This document shows, piece after piece, positions 37,321 through 49,045 of a DNA stretch of 64,000 nucleotides. The notes below the pieces were generated by a model. That model had not been told where the DNA came from. It searched no databases and saw only the letters and a program-made list of their open reading frames with translations. The translations under genes were made by a program, and so were the position numbers. Within the stretch, counting starts at the first letter, position 1. Every line of letters starts with the position of its first letter. The stretch comes from Amborella trichopoda (taxonomy: Eukaryota > Streptophyta > Magnoliopsida > Amborellales > Amborellaceae): contig NW_006494916.1 in NCBI RefSeq assembly GCF_000471905.2, forward strand, positions 601,340 through 665,339, written 5' to 3'.

Positions 37321-37513
37321 CTAAGTTATTATGGAGTGCCCTGACATTCTCAAAATATTGTGACATGCAAATCAACTCGTATGCGCATTGAAGTATTTGG
37401 AATTAATAATAGATATTAGTCATCAGGTTCGGGTACCGTTTCTATGTCACCATCCATGCCTGGCTAACACGCATGCCCTTTATTTTAGATGACAAGGACA
37501 TGCACTAGGTCAA

Positions 37514-37567
37514 TTGGGGGGGGAGGGGGAGAGGGAGGGGGGGGGGGAGGGGAGGGGGGAGGGGGGG
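37514..37567. repeat. Poly-G/GGGGA purine tract
   Basis: An almost pure G run broken by single A residues, over 50 bases. Confidence 0.9.
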
Positions 37568-37814
37568 CTTAAGAAGTCATGGCTAAACAATCCAATAAGT
37601 ATTAAATACAGAAAATAAAATACAAAAATAATCATACGAGTGAGAATTATTATTGTCAAATTGCTTTGACGATAGCAGGCAATACTAGCCATTTGTACCT
37701 TTGATTGCTTCAATGAGTGACCTTCCCTATAAAATATAGCTTTTACATTTCCGCCCTTGTGACTAAATTTTCATCATTTATATCTCACTTGAAAAAACCA
37801 CCATAATATACACC

Positions 37815-37908
37815 AGTCTAACTCCACTAGTTGGTCATTCTTATCAGCCAAACGAGGGTCGGTCTAACTCTACTAGTGGTCATTCTTATCAGTCAAACGA
37901 GGGTCAGG
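37815..37908. repeat. ~45-base tandem duplication
   Basis: GGTCTAACTCCACTAGTTGG then TCATTCTTATCAGCCAAACG, repeated with a few changes. Confidence 0.8.
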
Positions 37909-38237
37909 TAACCCTGATCAAAGGCAATCTAACACCAATATAAGAATGTAACCCACAATTTGCATAAAACTTAACACATCCTATGTCATAACAATATGAA
38001 TTTCATTTGCTAAAATGAAAATAGTTGTCAAAAAAAAAAGAAAAAAAAAGAATCCCATGTCAAAACTCATTGGAAAGATTTTATTAACCCAGGTACAGGT
38101 CGGCAACAAAAATGAAAAGATGTGCAAACCACCATAAACAATAAAAAATGTGTACGTAAATAACTAAATTAACAAATAACTCACATGCAAAAAACTCCCA
38201 AAGTTGGATTTCAAACAACAATAATAATAATAGAAGA

Positions 38238-38624
38238 AAGTTTATATAAGGTTGCAATCTTAAAATGTAGAATGACAGATGCACCTCAAAAATCTATAGG
38301 AAAAAGTTGTTTTAATGTTAAAAAGATCTCTAATTGATCATCTTGACATCGAGAAGTATGAATATGAAAAGAAAAAGATTTTGAGTCCCAAAATACCACA
38401 TCTTGCAATACATTATCTAGACCATGCATTTTCAAGATTTTCATATATTTATAGATCTACTTGATTTTAACCATTTTTGGAGTTTACAATTTTATAATTA
38501 GATATGAAAATAGATTTTGAAATAATCTTAAGAATGCTTTTACCGATATTACATTTTATGATAAAATTTGGAGGTGCGCCTTAATTGGATTGTTTAAAGT
38601 TGCAATGTTGTAGAAGCTGCACCC
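38238..38624. mobile_element. MITE family B, copy 2
   Basis: Starts AAAGTTTATATAAGGTTGCA and ends near AGGTGCGCCTTAATTGGATT then GTAGAAGCTGCACCC. Shares ATTGATCATCTTGACATCGA, TTTTCAAGATTTTCATATAT and TTTTATAATTAGATATGAAA with other copies. Confidence 0.65.
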
Positions 38625-38984
38625 ATACAAATTACCTAATATTGTCAAAATAAACCCATCCACGAATCTCATTGTTTGATTCATTGTCCCTCATGATTTT
38701 CGGTGATTTTTATGGGTGCTATTATTATAGATTGCAGAAGCCCTACTAGTGCCTTCAAAATGCAATCTAGCATATAGCAATGGAATCCATTTTTGAAAAC
38801 CCCTAATTTCACGACTATAACATTCAAATTTCTCAAAAAAAATTGATATTGAGAAAACCTAAAAGAAAGCTTACCTGGTGGTCTACTTCCCATTGGAATA
38901 TGGCTGCTTTATCGCCGGAATCCCAATCCTGTGGCAAAAAATCCTCATTCGGATGCTTGACCGGTTGACGGGAGAGAGAGTGTG

Positions 38985-39489
38985 TGATGCAAATCAAAAT
39001 TTGGATACTACAAATTTTAATTTTATTTTTGTTAATTTTATTTTAAAGTTTGGGTAGAATATTTATGTTTATTTTTATTTATTAAGACTAATTATTAAAA
39101 ATAGGATTTTTAGGTTAGTTTGATAAAATCCATTTTTTAGCAAAGGTTTATTATTTAAAGGTCCACTTTTAGAAATTTTTGTTGCAAGATAGGAATTTAT
39201 CTCAATAGTAAGCTTTCTTTAAAAAATATAAGAGATTACATTTATTTTGAAGCTTTATCTTTAGAAAAAATAGGACTAAATGATTTGGATATGAATAAGT
39301 ATTTTCTTAGGGATTAGGGAAATGTTCACGTGATTTCTGTGGCTAATTGATTAGGTGATATGTAAAGCACCTATTAAGATTAACGGTTCTTTTTCTACAA
39401 GAAGTTTTAGAAAGTTAGAAGTGTATAACAGAAAGGAAAAATGCAGATTGTAATGAAGATTGAATTTGATGAATGGAAAAAAAGATGAT

Positions 39490-39554
<65 letters not shown>

Positions 39555-41631
39555 NNNNNNNNNNNNNNNNNNNNNNNNNNNNNNNNNNNNNNNNNNNNNN
39601 NNNNNNNNNNNNNNNNNNNNNNNNNNNNNNNNNNNNNNNNNNNNNNNNNNNNNNNNNNNNNNNNNNNNNNNNNNNNNNNNNNNNNNNNNNNNNNNNNNNN
39701 NNNNNNNNNNNNNNNNNNNNNNNNNNNNNNNNNNNNNNNNNNNNNNNNNNNNNNNNNNNNNNNNNNNNNNNNNNNNNNNNNNNNNNNNNNNNNNNNNNNN
39801 NNNNNNNNNNNNNNNNNNNNNNNNNNNNNNNNNNNNNNNNNNNNNNNNNNNNNNNNNNNNNNNNNNNNNNNNNNNNNNNNNNNNNNNNNNNNNNNNNNNN
39901 NNNNNNNNNNNNNNNNNNNNNNNNNNNNNNNNNNNNNNNNNNNNNNNNNNNNNNNNNNNNNNNNNNNNNNNNNNNNNNNNNNNNNNNNNNNNNNNNNNNN
40001 NNNNNNNNNNNNNNNNNNNNNNNNNNNNNNNNNNNNNNNNNNNNNNNNNNNNNNNNNNNNNNNNNNNNNNNNNNNNNNNNNNNNNNNNNNNNNNNNNNNN
40101 NNNNNNNNNNNNNNNNNNNNNNNNNNNNNNNNNNNNNNNNNNNNNNNNNNNNNNNNNNNNNNNNNNNNNNNNNNNNNNNNNNNNNNNNNNNNNNNNNNNN
40201 NNNNNNNNNNNNNNNNNNNNNNNNNNNNNNNNNNNNNNNNNNNNNNNNNNNNNNNNNNNNNNNNNNNNNNNNNNNNNNNNNNNNNNNNNNNNNNNNNNNN
40301 NNNNNNGAGAGAGAGAGAGAGCCATTTGTGGGTGTTTTTTTTCTTTTTTGTTTATGGGCATGTGTCGGAATACTCGTATCCATGCATTTTGTTTTTTATT
40401 CTTGTGATTTTCTTCACAATTTTATTTCTCTCTCTAAAACATGATTAATTTGCCAAGTGGTATTCGCCGATAAATTTTATACTGCGTCAAGTGGTATCAG
40501 AGCATAGTCGATTCTTGTAGATCGTAGTGTCGTCGATTGGCTTCATAGCTCATGGACAAGGTCTATAGAGGGGTATCGGTACTCAACCCATTCAACACAA
40601 ATGAAACATCTAGAAGAGCTAACCCTACGCTTAGCATAAAAACTAACCTCGACAAACTATGATGACGGTAGTAAGTCAGATGCTATTTTCGAGAACCCAT
40701 TTCGTACCAACGTTCTGTGTTAGCAGCCTCATGGTTGGGAGAATGATCTATTTCCTCATGGTCGGGAGATTGATCTACCTAAGTTTGATGAAGAATTAGT
40801 TGAAGATGAGGATTTGGATCGTCAATTGCAGTCATCATTCTTGGACATCACACGTTACCTCATCATTCGAGAAGATCCTGTTTTTTATGAATCACAAGTT
40901 GAGTTTTTTTCAACCAGGGGAGAATAATGCAGATTAAAATTTAGATGCTACAAATTTTAATTTTATTTTTAAATTTTAGGTAGAATTTTTATTTTTATTT
41001 ATTAAGGTTAATTATTGAAAATAGCATTTTTAAGTTAGTTTAATAAAGTCTATTTTGCAGCGAAGGTTTATTATTTAAAAGACCGTTTTTAGAAAGTTTT
41101 GTTACAAGATAAAATGTTATCTCAATATTTAGTATTAATCTTTAGTAATCTTTTTTAAAAAAATGTAGGAGGCTATGTTTATTTTAAAGCCTTATCTTTA
41201 GAAAAAATATGATCAGATGATTTGGATATAAATAAGTTTTTCCTTATCTTTTGGGATAAGGGGAATGTTCACGTGATTATTTTGGCTAATTGGTTAGGCC
41301 ATATGTAAAGCACCTAATGAGATTAATGTTCCCCCTTCTATAGGAAGTTTTAGAAAGTTGGAAGTGTATAAAAGAAAGGAAGCACGCATATTGTAATGCA
41401 GATTGAATTTGATGAATGAAAAACAAAAAGATATTTGAGATAGTGTAAAGAGATACAAAGAGAGCCTTTTGTGGGTTTTTTTTTTTTCTCTTTTGCTTAT
41501 AGGCTCGTATCAGAATACTCATATCTGTGTGTTTTGTTCTTTCTTGTGATTTTTTTCATGATTTTATTTTTTTTCTCTAAAACATTGTTAATTTGACAGG
41601 TGGTATTCGCCAGTAATTTTATATTGCATCA
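38985..41631 (+). mobile_element. Short non-autonomous LTR retrotransposon fossil
   Basis: LTRs at 38985-40489 (contains a GA microsatellite and a 752-base gap) and 40925-41631 share TTTTAATTTTATTTTT, TAATTATTAAAAATAG-like and TTAGAAAGTTRGAAGTGTAT words and end TGCRTCA. Directly after the first is a tRNA-Met-type primer site (GTGGTATCAGAGCATAG); before the second is a purine tract (CAGGGGAGAA). The 435-base interior carries no gag or pol domain, only an acidic low-similarity stretch. Flanking target duplications are obscured by GAGA repeats. It is moderately diverged, and broken or naturally non-coding. Confidence 0.82.
39555..40306. other. Assembly gap (752 N)
   Basis: Flanked on both sides by GA-dinucleotide runs inside the 5' LTR; the apparent open frames across it are repeats plus N. 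Confidence 0.95.
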
Positions 41632-41918
41632 AAGAGGGAGAGAGAGTGAGAGAGAGGAAGATTGAAATGAAAAACCCAAAAAGAGTTATTTTCTTTACGA
41701 TTGTATTTTTTTCTCTAAAACATTGTTCATTTGTCAAAGTGGTATTCGCCAGTAATTTTATATTGCATCAAAAAGGTATAGAGAGGAAGATTTGCATCAA
41801 AGAGGGAGAGAGAGTGAGAGAGGAAGATTAAATGAAAAAACCCAATAATTTTATATTGCATCAAAGGGGAAGAGAGAGTGAGAGAGGAAGATTTGCATCA
41901 AAGAGGGAGAGAGAGTGT
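41572..41918. repeat. Reiterated LTR end plus GAGA flank
   Basis: The 3' LTR end (TTTTCTCTAAAACATTGTT, GTGGTATTCGCCAGTAATTT, TATATTGCATCA) with its GAGGGAGAGAGAGTGAGAGA flank is repeated downstream in progressively shorter pieces, with the CATCAAAGAGGGAGAGAG-like junction at about 41628, 41788 and 41897. Confidence 0.75.
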
Positions 41919-42239
41919 TGGTTAGCACAGTTTACAACAGTGTATCACAATTATTACACATCAAATGTGCAAGGAAGTATTTATTCGCTTGAGTTTACTC
42001 CCACCTTTTGCTGTGCGAGTAATAACATGAAACAACAATGTATTATACTAATTTATTTCAACTATTTACATCACATTGTGGTATGTGGTGTACCGATTAG
42101 TGTGAACCTCATATACATGGTGGTTGATGGTTTGAGTCTCCACATAGAGCTCCCTTGTTCAAGTCTCCACATGGAGCTCACTTTTGCAACTTTGTTTTTT
42201 TTTCTTATCTTGTCAAATTTTTTTTGTTTATTAAAAAAT

Positions 42240-42715
42240 TAAAATATTTTTGTAAAAAGTAATAAAATATTTTTGTCAAAAAACAAAATTGAAAGGTTCT
42301 TATCGATTTCTTTTCTTGTCAATTTTCTTTTTGTCGAAAACAAAAAAAAAATATAAGGTTCTTATCAATTTCTTTTTCTTGTCAATTTTCTTTTTGTGGT
42401 CAAAAAAATAAAAGGTTTTTGTCAAAAAAATAAAAGGTAATAAAAAATTCTTCTCCAAAAAAAAAAATGTTCTTATAAAAAAAAATGTAATACAATAAGT
42501 ATTTCTTGTTACAAATAAAAAGGTTCTTGTTAAAAAAAAAATGGTAATACGACAAACATTTCTTGTCAAAAAAATAAATAAAAGGTTCTTGTCAAAAATA
42601 AATAAAAGATAATACAACAATTATTTATTATCAAAACGAAAAAGTTTTTGTCAAAAAAAAAAAAGATAATACAACAAGTATTTCTTGTAAAAAATAAAAA
42701 TAAAAGGTTCGAAAA
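42240..42715. repeat. Degenerate AT-rich tandem repeat (GGTTCTTGTCAAAAAA)
   Basis: A ~30-60-base word built on AAAAGGTTCTTGTCAAAAAA and TAATACAACAAGTATTTCTTG recurs through the block. Open frames here are low-complexity. Confidence 0.7.
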
Positions 42716-42884
42716 TTGGTACGTGTTCTAATAATTTTTACATTGATAACCAAATCTTTTATTTTATTTATTAAGTTATTTACATTATAAATTATATAAT
42801 GTATTATCTTTCTTACCGTTGTGAATAGTATATTTTACATTAGATGATATTATAAGAATTGTGTTCTTTTGTTTTTCATTACCA

Positions 42885-43165
42885 TCAGCTCATGCAAAAT
42901 CTTTGCTTGAGAAGAATCCGCACATAGCATCCAAAACTTTTAGATTTCCCTTGGTTTTATTGCAAGGAGCAGCAAGGTCTCTACTTGTGTAACTCTCGTG
43001 CCAGAGAAATGAGGTTTTGTTTGGGGATTTTGGGTGGAGATTTTGGAGTGGGTGCTGCACGAAGAGAGAGTTGGGGGTAGAGAGAGAAAGTGAGAGAGGG
43101 CGGTAGAGAAAGTGAGTTGGGACATCTGACGGCTTGGAAGGCTCTAACGAACTGTAGGGCTTCAA
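42885..43165 (-). pseudogene. TRM1-like tRNA (guanine-N2)-dimethyltransferase, first-exon fragment
   Basis: A minus-strand frame of 91 codons with a Ser/Leu-rich organelle-targeting-like start, then KTSFLWHESYTSRDLA and NKTKGNLKVLDAMCG. Plant TRM1-type methyltransferases have a FFRHES-RDLGVLAA...GKLRVLDAMCGCG pattern here, where VLDAMCG is the S-adenosylmethionine-binding motif I. The segment between RDL and NKTKG is shortened and the frame ends soon after MCG; DNA beyond (CTCAAGCAAAGATTTTG) still resembles the family's QAKADFV stretch in another frame. So it is a truncated, decayed copy. It points away from mtHD, 23 bases from that gene's upstream ATG. Confidence 0.6.
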
Positions 43166-43266
43166 ATTGAATTGAAAAACTCCCTAACTTGTTCATGTCT
43201 GAGTATTTCCACTCCAAATCTCATTTGATCTTCTTAAGAAGAAGAAGTTTGCCAGCTCTTGTCACC

Positions 43267-43635
43267 ATGCTTAAGAGAAAGCACCTCCTTTCATTCCCAT
43301 TCTCTGCTTTCTTGCCTTCTTCTGCTTTTTCTTCTTCTTCTTCTTCTTCTTCTTCTTCTGCATATTCTTCTTCTTTTGCAAATTCTTCTTCTTCTTCTAC
43401 AAGTTCTTCTTCTTTTGCAAATTCTTCTTCAAGATGTGTTCTAAGGATAGGAGATGTGTTCAGGAGAGTGAGGAAGTTTGGGAGTGAAGATGTGATGGAG
43501 TATTCGAGGCTTAGCCACGACTCGAATCCCCTTCATCTCGATGCCCAGGCTGCACAGAGAGCGGGATTTGATGGCTGCTTGGTTCATGGAATGCTTGTTG
43601 CCTCCCTTTTCCCCTGCATAATTGCTTCTCACTTT

Positions 43636-43676
<41 letters not shown>

Positions 43677-46600
43677 CGCCATTCAAGCATTCTCTGATTG
43701 GATCGGTCAGAGACACTTCTTCCAAGCTTCTGATGACATAGCTTTGATTTCATATATGAAGTTGAGCAAAACACACCCTGTCCTTTGTAGAAATGATAAT
43801 AGAATCATGTCATTCGTTGGAAACATCAGTACAATTTTGCCTTACTCTCTTTCCTGATTCCTCTGAATCTCCTAGGTTCTTCACTGATATTTCTAAATAT
43901 GTTCGTCAATTTACATTTTATGATCCTCTATCTGGTTATTTATTGCTCTATCTGTTTTTATATTGCTTCTGTGATCCAAGTCATGTAATAAATTCTTCAG
44001 TTATTTGACAATCTGGGGAGTCTCTAGAAAATAGGTCGCACGAGGTTCTTTCGATAGAGATTTCTAGTGAGATAAGGCTTCAGTCTCTTATAAAGATGTT
44101 AAACTGAGTTTGCTAATTCAAATTACTGTGAAGGGGTGACTAAGTTCTGGCTCACAGAAATTAAAAATTAGTTCTTATGGGGTTTTCAAAAGATGGCCAA
44201 AATGCATACATAAATGGATATATATGGATAACCCATTAGCATGCAATGTATCCAACTCTAGCATTCTTGGAGGCAGAAGTTGCTCATTATTATGAAACCC
44301 ACCGCTGGAAATTTTATATGTAAGAGAGCTAATAACCCCATAAGATGAAAATGATGGTCATACAGGTTATGGGGTTTTTCAAAAGATGGACAACTGCCAT
44401 ACATAAATGGGCATATATGGATATCTCATTAGCATGCAATGTGTCTAACTCTAGCATTCTTGGAGGAGGAAGGTTCTCATTATTATGAAACTCACTGCTG
44501 GAGAATTGATACGTAAGAGAGCTAATAACCCCGTAAGATGCAAATGATGGTCAACCTCTGTATGTCATCCAATTTTGCCACTCTCTAAATGACAATGAGT
44601 GGTATGCAGTTGGCATGGTGCAGTAAAGTTGAGTAGGATAAGGATGAAATGCCAAAATTTTAAACAAAGCGTGGAGCCAAATCATCTCCTGTTCATCAAT
44701 ATCTTTGCTCTGTTTCTGCCTCTTTAAGTGGTCAAGTTTCTGCTAGACTGTTGGAGTTGGCTTACTCCGTATTCGAACATGTTACTGGCGAATATTACTT
44801 TGCAAAGACATGAATGTGAGAGGATCTCAAATATCTTCTGATGTTGTGAGGAGCTTTCACATGGCATTCTATGGAGCTTCCTTAAATGTGCTGCTTACAT
44901 GGCCAATGTGCATAATGTACCGTAGTTTGGTTCTTGGATTTAATAAACCTACAAATAATGTGATATTTGTTTGGAATGAAGGCATAGAGTTTGATGTAGA
45001 AATAAAACAATGTAACCATTATCTTGCTGTTCATGAGATCGATGCTTATTCACAAGATTCTCACGGGGAGTTTTTATTTAAATGTATCATGGATTAGCAA
45101 GGGATGTGTTCTAGGAAACCACATATACATTTTGTAAAGGATGCATTGCTAACCCATCGTATATCAAGTTCTTCAAACTAAACTAGTTACAGGAGCTGCC
45201 CTTTGAGTAACATGACAGGATGACGAGAAAAAAAGCATTACCCTCAGAAACAAGGTGCACAATGGCTATAAGTGATGTGGGAAAGAAGTGGGCTCTCTTT
45301 TATCCAATTTTCTAAAATCGTACTTGAAGAAATTGATTGGTGGACTTTATCAAACTTAGTTGGAGGAACTGTTTTGAGAGAATAAGGGGAATCCTAAAGG
45401 AATTATATAACTCGAGAGCTGTTTGGTGGAATTTATCAAACTGAGTTGGAGGAACTGTTTTGAGACAATAAGGGGAATCCTAAAAGAATTATATAACTCT
45501 AAGAGCTTTTTCCTATTGGCATATATGACTTGAGTGCTTAATTACAAAAAAAATGTCAAGGGAACACCTGAAGTGGATCAGGTGAAGAAACAAATTTCTT
45601 GTGGAAATCACCTGGGAATCACCAAGAATGTTAATTTGAAAGCAAACAAATGCCATAGTTAGGAGTTTTGACTGATATCTTGGAGAAGAACTCCTTGGGT
45701 AACATGTAAGGGTAAATTATGATTGAAAGGATGACAAGTGGACCTGTCTAGTCACTTAAGGACCATTAATAAATTTGGTGAACTTTTGATTTTAGAATAT
45801 TCTTACCTAATTGGAGTATTTTATGAGTTCCAAATAACTATTGTTTTTTCCTAGGAGATTGCTGAGTGGCTCCTTTAAGTAAAACGGCCCACCTAGTCTC
45901 TCGGGCGCCACCCACCATGCTTGCCCCAAGAGCAAAACCCCCAACCCACTCCCCCCCCCCCCCCAAGGCCTAGGATGGCATACCTGCACGCATGTCCCTA
46001 GAAGGGAGCCTAGGTGCTCGAGGCGATGCCTACCACCTAAGCTGAGGCGCGCATCTCAGTCGGCCCTTACCTGAGAATGGAAATGACCCTCGGGCAAGGG
46101 GTGTTTTTGCTACTTTCTCTTTTAAGGGGGGTTGGGGGTTTAGGAACCGTAACACCCAACACCCCCTCCCCTTGGCACCCACCCCCCCCAAAAAAATCTG
46201 AAGTTAAGGTTCAAACCAAGAAGACAACATTTTAGAATATATGTAGATTGTAGAAATAAATATTGTGTCATATGACCTCTATTATGAGGAAAGTCCATGC
46301 CCATTTGGAAGCTATTTGGTGAGGTTCACGGAAGTTTTAGTTCAGTTTTTGGCGAGATCGAATCTCCTTCTTATCTTGCTATCATACGTATACTATGGTA
46401 TTTCAAATTCTTTGCATTAACTTATATTAAGGGTTTTGAATTGTGATCTTCATTTGCAATCGGGAGTATTTGTGGACGATCATAACTCAAGTCTTGGTTA
46501 CAAGGGCAAAGAAAATAACGAGATATGACATTGCAACTAGTGGGGGAATAGCACCAGCAATTGCAGCAATAGATTTCAAAAATAAGACAACAATAGAACT

Positions 46601-49045
46601 CTGTAAAGCTGACCTTGTCCAAAAATAACAGACTCTTACCAGTAAAGGCATCATTGATAAGAGAATAGTCTATGTAAACGAACAAAATTTGTGGATTTTG
46701 GTTTTCAATTTGCCTGGTGCCTTGGCGGCCAAACCCCCCTGGCCACATAAGAATTAGCGAGCATCATTTTGAACCTATAACTGCTCCAAATGCCTTATAT
46801 CTAGCATCCATCAAATGGATTGCTTAGTGTGATTTTGGGGTCGAAATAGATTTGGTGCAACTAGGCTCCAAAATCAAATATTTATTTTTACAATAAATAT
46901 TAGATGAGTTGCAAGTGGTTTCTTGGATACGAACGTCTTTACACCTAGCTAGAACATTTTGTTGACAGGGTGGATAAATATTAGTTTTTTGTCAGACCAA
47001 GTCCAGGCGTGAAGATATACACCTTTTTAAGCATGTATACTTGTCCATATGCTTGTGTGTGTCACTTTTTTTGCCGGTAAATCTCTTTACTCCTTTCAAG
47101 TTGACGATAAATAACTATTCTTCCCTTAATAATCACCACTTCCCATGCTCAAAGCTGAGCACATAATTTGGAATCAAGTTGGGTGGTACGATAGCCACTA
47201 AGTTTTTGAATTGGGCCATGACTGCAGATCTTTGCTGCATTAACTAAATTTGGATGTACCTGGAAAAATCATTTTGAAAAAGATTAAAAGTTACTAATAA
47301 TGAAAAGTAGAACGAAGTAGCTGATTTGGAAATCAATAAATATTTTTTCTCTCTTTGAAATAAATAAATCCAGAAAATTGATTTAAGCTTATTAAACAAT
47401 CTTTTTTCACTAAAATAAAAAATTCAGAGAAATCTAAAAAATTTATTCCAATAATATAAAATATAAATAAAATATAAGTAAACATATTCAAAATGAATTT
47501 GATGGGAATTGGATTCAAAGAGTTAGGAATATCACAAATATACAGAGGACTCCATCCCTTCTAGAAACTGTATCTCTCTATCATGTTTTCAAACTGACCC
47601 AACAGTTCCCATGACCCATCCCAGTGGTTACACTTGGACTATCAAAGTCAATCAATAAATGAAGGAGACACGATCCTAGCCCATGGATTACAGATCCCTC
47701 CTTGAGGACAAGTCCAGGCCCCATTCTAGGACAATGCTTCATGGGTCCATCCAACACAATCCAGTGTTGCAGGGAGACATGTTTTTGACACATACACAAT
47801 ACACCCTCACCCAGAGGGTCGCTTCCCGAACGACTATCTAGTGTACATGTTGTGCGATGGTAATGATGAGGATTTCGCCCTTGTCCTCTTCAGCCAACCG
47901 CCACACACAGGGGTTATACCCATTCCTTTGGCCAACTGCCCTGGGTACAACTATGACCTCATCAAGGGATGATCCCACATTGAAACCCTTATCGGTTGTG
48001 CACAAATGCCTAGTGCTATGGGTTTTGGACATCATCCCGAGCCAAGCCAATCAAAACTTAGGTGGGTCACGGTATCAGTGATGCCTCACAGTCCATCCTA
48101 ACCACACTCCCACTGGAGCCATCATATCGCTACATGAATAAATTCAGTACAAGCTCTCGTAAGGCTTTTAAATGGCCATATAACCCCAACAGTCCCATGC
48201 CTGTGTTGGATACATATGGATACGCGTACTGGTGCAGATTCTTCTGGATGCACAGTTGGATTGGGTGACTTCAGGAAATGGAGGGTTACAGCAGACCGTT
48301 ACACTGAAGAGCTAATGGAATTGTGGACGAGAACCATAGTGGTTCCAATTTGGTGTTGAATCAAAGCATCTATGATCTATCATATGTTTGTCCATTTTTT
48401 ATAATACTTCAGAATCATAATGTGTCATGTTTTATCCTGACACTTCTTATCTTTATGATATCATGAATGGAATATCATGAATTTTTTCCTTGTCTTTGTA
48501 AGAATTTATCATCATAGTTATGTATGTATGTGTGCGTGCGTGTGTAATTGTCTCCAAATCCTACTTTTTGGGGCAAGAATAATCCATACCCACCCCGTAC
48601 ATGTTCCCTACATCGACATGCATACCCATGTCCATGCAACATAGATGCATACGCTAATTACATGCTTTTATGTTAAATGAATTGAGCTTTATTTTTCTTT
48701 TCCATGTGTAGCCTGGGGCAGTATATGCATCACAAAATCTGCAATTCAAATTACCAATCTATGTGGGAGATGAAGTAGCTGCTGAAGTATGTGCCCTGGA
48801 GCTTAGAGTCTACAAAGAGAAGTACATGTAACTCTTCTTCTACAAACAATCTTTATGAAGTTTCTTTACATGATGAGATAGAAATAATGAATTAAATTCT
48901 ATGACTGTTGATAAATGAATATTGATTTATTTGCAGAGCAAAATTCTCCACAAAATGCTTTAAGAAAGGGGAGTTTCAGGTCATTGATGGTGAAGCAATG
49001 GCCATCTTACCTAGTTTAGCAGTGAATCATGTCCATGTTGATTAA
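43267..49045 (+). CDS. mtHD: Mitochondrial 3-hydroxyacyl-ACP dehydratase (MaoC-like hydratase), complete
   Basis: Exons 43267-43635, 48712-48827 and 48937-49045 join in frame (594 bases, 197 residues), ending LAVNHVHVD. An in-frame ATG at 43189 would add 26 residues. The N-terminus, with basic residues then a long Ser-rich stretch, suits a mitochondrial presequence. The hot-dog fold carries the hydratase-2 motif YSRLSHDSNPLHLD (residues about 79-92), with the catalytic-type Asp and His spaced D-x4-H. GCLVHGML, HFPGAVYASQNLQF, YVGDEV and KYIAKFSTKCFKKGEFQVID then follow, as in the Arabidopsis At5g60335 type. In mitochondrial fatty acid synthesis this enzyme dehydrates 3-hydroxyacyl-ACP to trans-2-enoyl-ACP. 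Junctions are GT-AG: TTT|GTAAGC...TGTAG|CCTGGG and CAT|GTAACT...TTGCAG|AGCAAA. Intron 1 is 5.1 kb and repeat-rich. Confidence 0.92.
44178..44552. repeat. ~190-base tandem duplication in mtHD intron 1
   Basis: Two diverged copies starting TTATGGGGTTTTTCAAAAGA and ending AAGATGCAAATGATGG; shared core TTAGCATGCAATGTRTC and CTCTAGCATTCTTGGAGG. Confidence 0.85.
45338..45512. repeat. ~85-base tandem duplication in mtHD intron 1
   Basis: GTTGGAGGAACTGTTTTGAG and AATAAGGGGAATCCTAAA occur twice in tandem with few differences. Confidence 0.88.
45880..46200. repeat. GC-rich block with poly-C runs
   Basis: GGCGCC/GCCTAGG-type words and C runs at about 45950-45964 and 46184-46191, unlike the AT-rich surroundings. 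Probably a dispersed repeat; class not recognised. Confidence 0.35.
47330..48191 (-). mobile_element. Repeat family D copy 3, possible solo LTR (mtHD intron 1)
   Basis: AT-rich part, then GAGGACTCCATCCCTTCTAG, GATTACAGATCCCTCC and ACTCCCACTGGAGCC blocks, ending GGCCATATAACCCCAACA. It aligns in order with the copies ending at 6773 and 10833. Confidence 0.42.

Larger units (their letters stand above)
43636..48711 (+). other. mtHD: Intron 1 of mtHD (5.1 kb)
   Basis: Begins GTAAG then a CT-dinucleotide run; ends TTTTCCATGTGTAG. It holds two local tandem duplications, a GC-rich block near 45.9-46.2 kb and a family D repeat. The frames at 44810-45097 and 46422-46748 resemble nothing recognised. 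Confidence 0.85.

Noticed and set aside
39351-40448. Frames of over 300 codons on both strands
   Set aside because: They read through 752 N flanked by GA repeats inside an LTR.
42080-42175. B-box-like GTTCAAGTCTCC and GGTTTGAGTCTCC
   Set aside because: Explained by a 28-base local duplication; no matching A box at the right distance.
44810-45097. 95-codon plus-strand frame in mtHD intron 1
   Set aside because: Unbroken and of normal composition, but it resembles nothing I recognise and lies wholly within an intron; not called as a gene.
46422-46748. 108-codon minus-strand frame and its plus-strand shadow
   Set aside because: No recognisable domain; inside mtHD intron 1.
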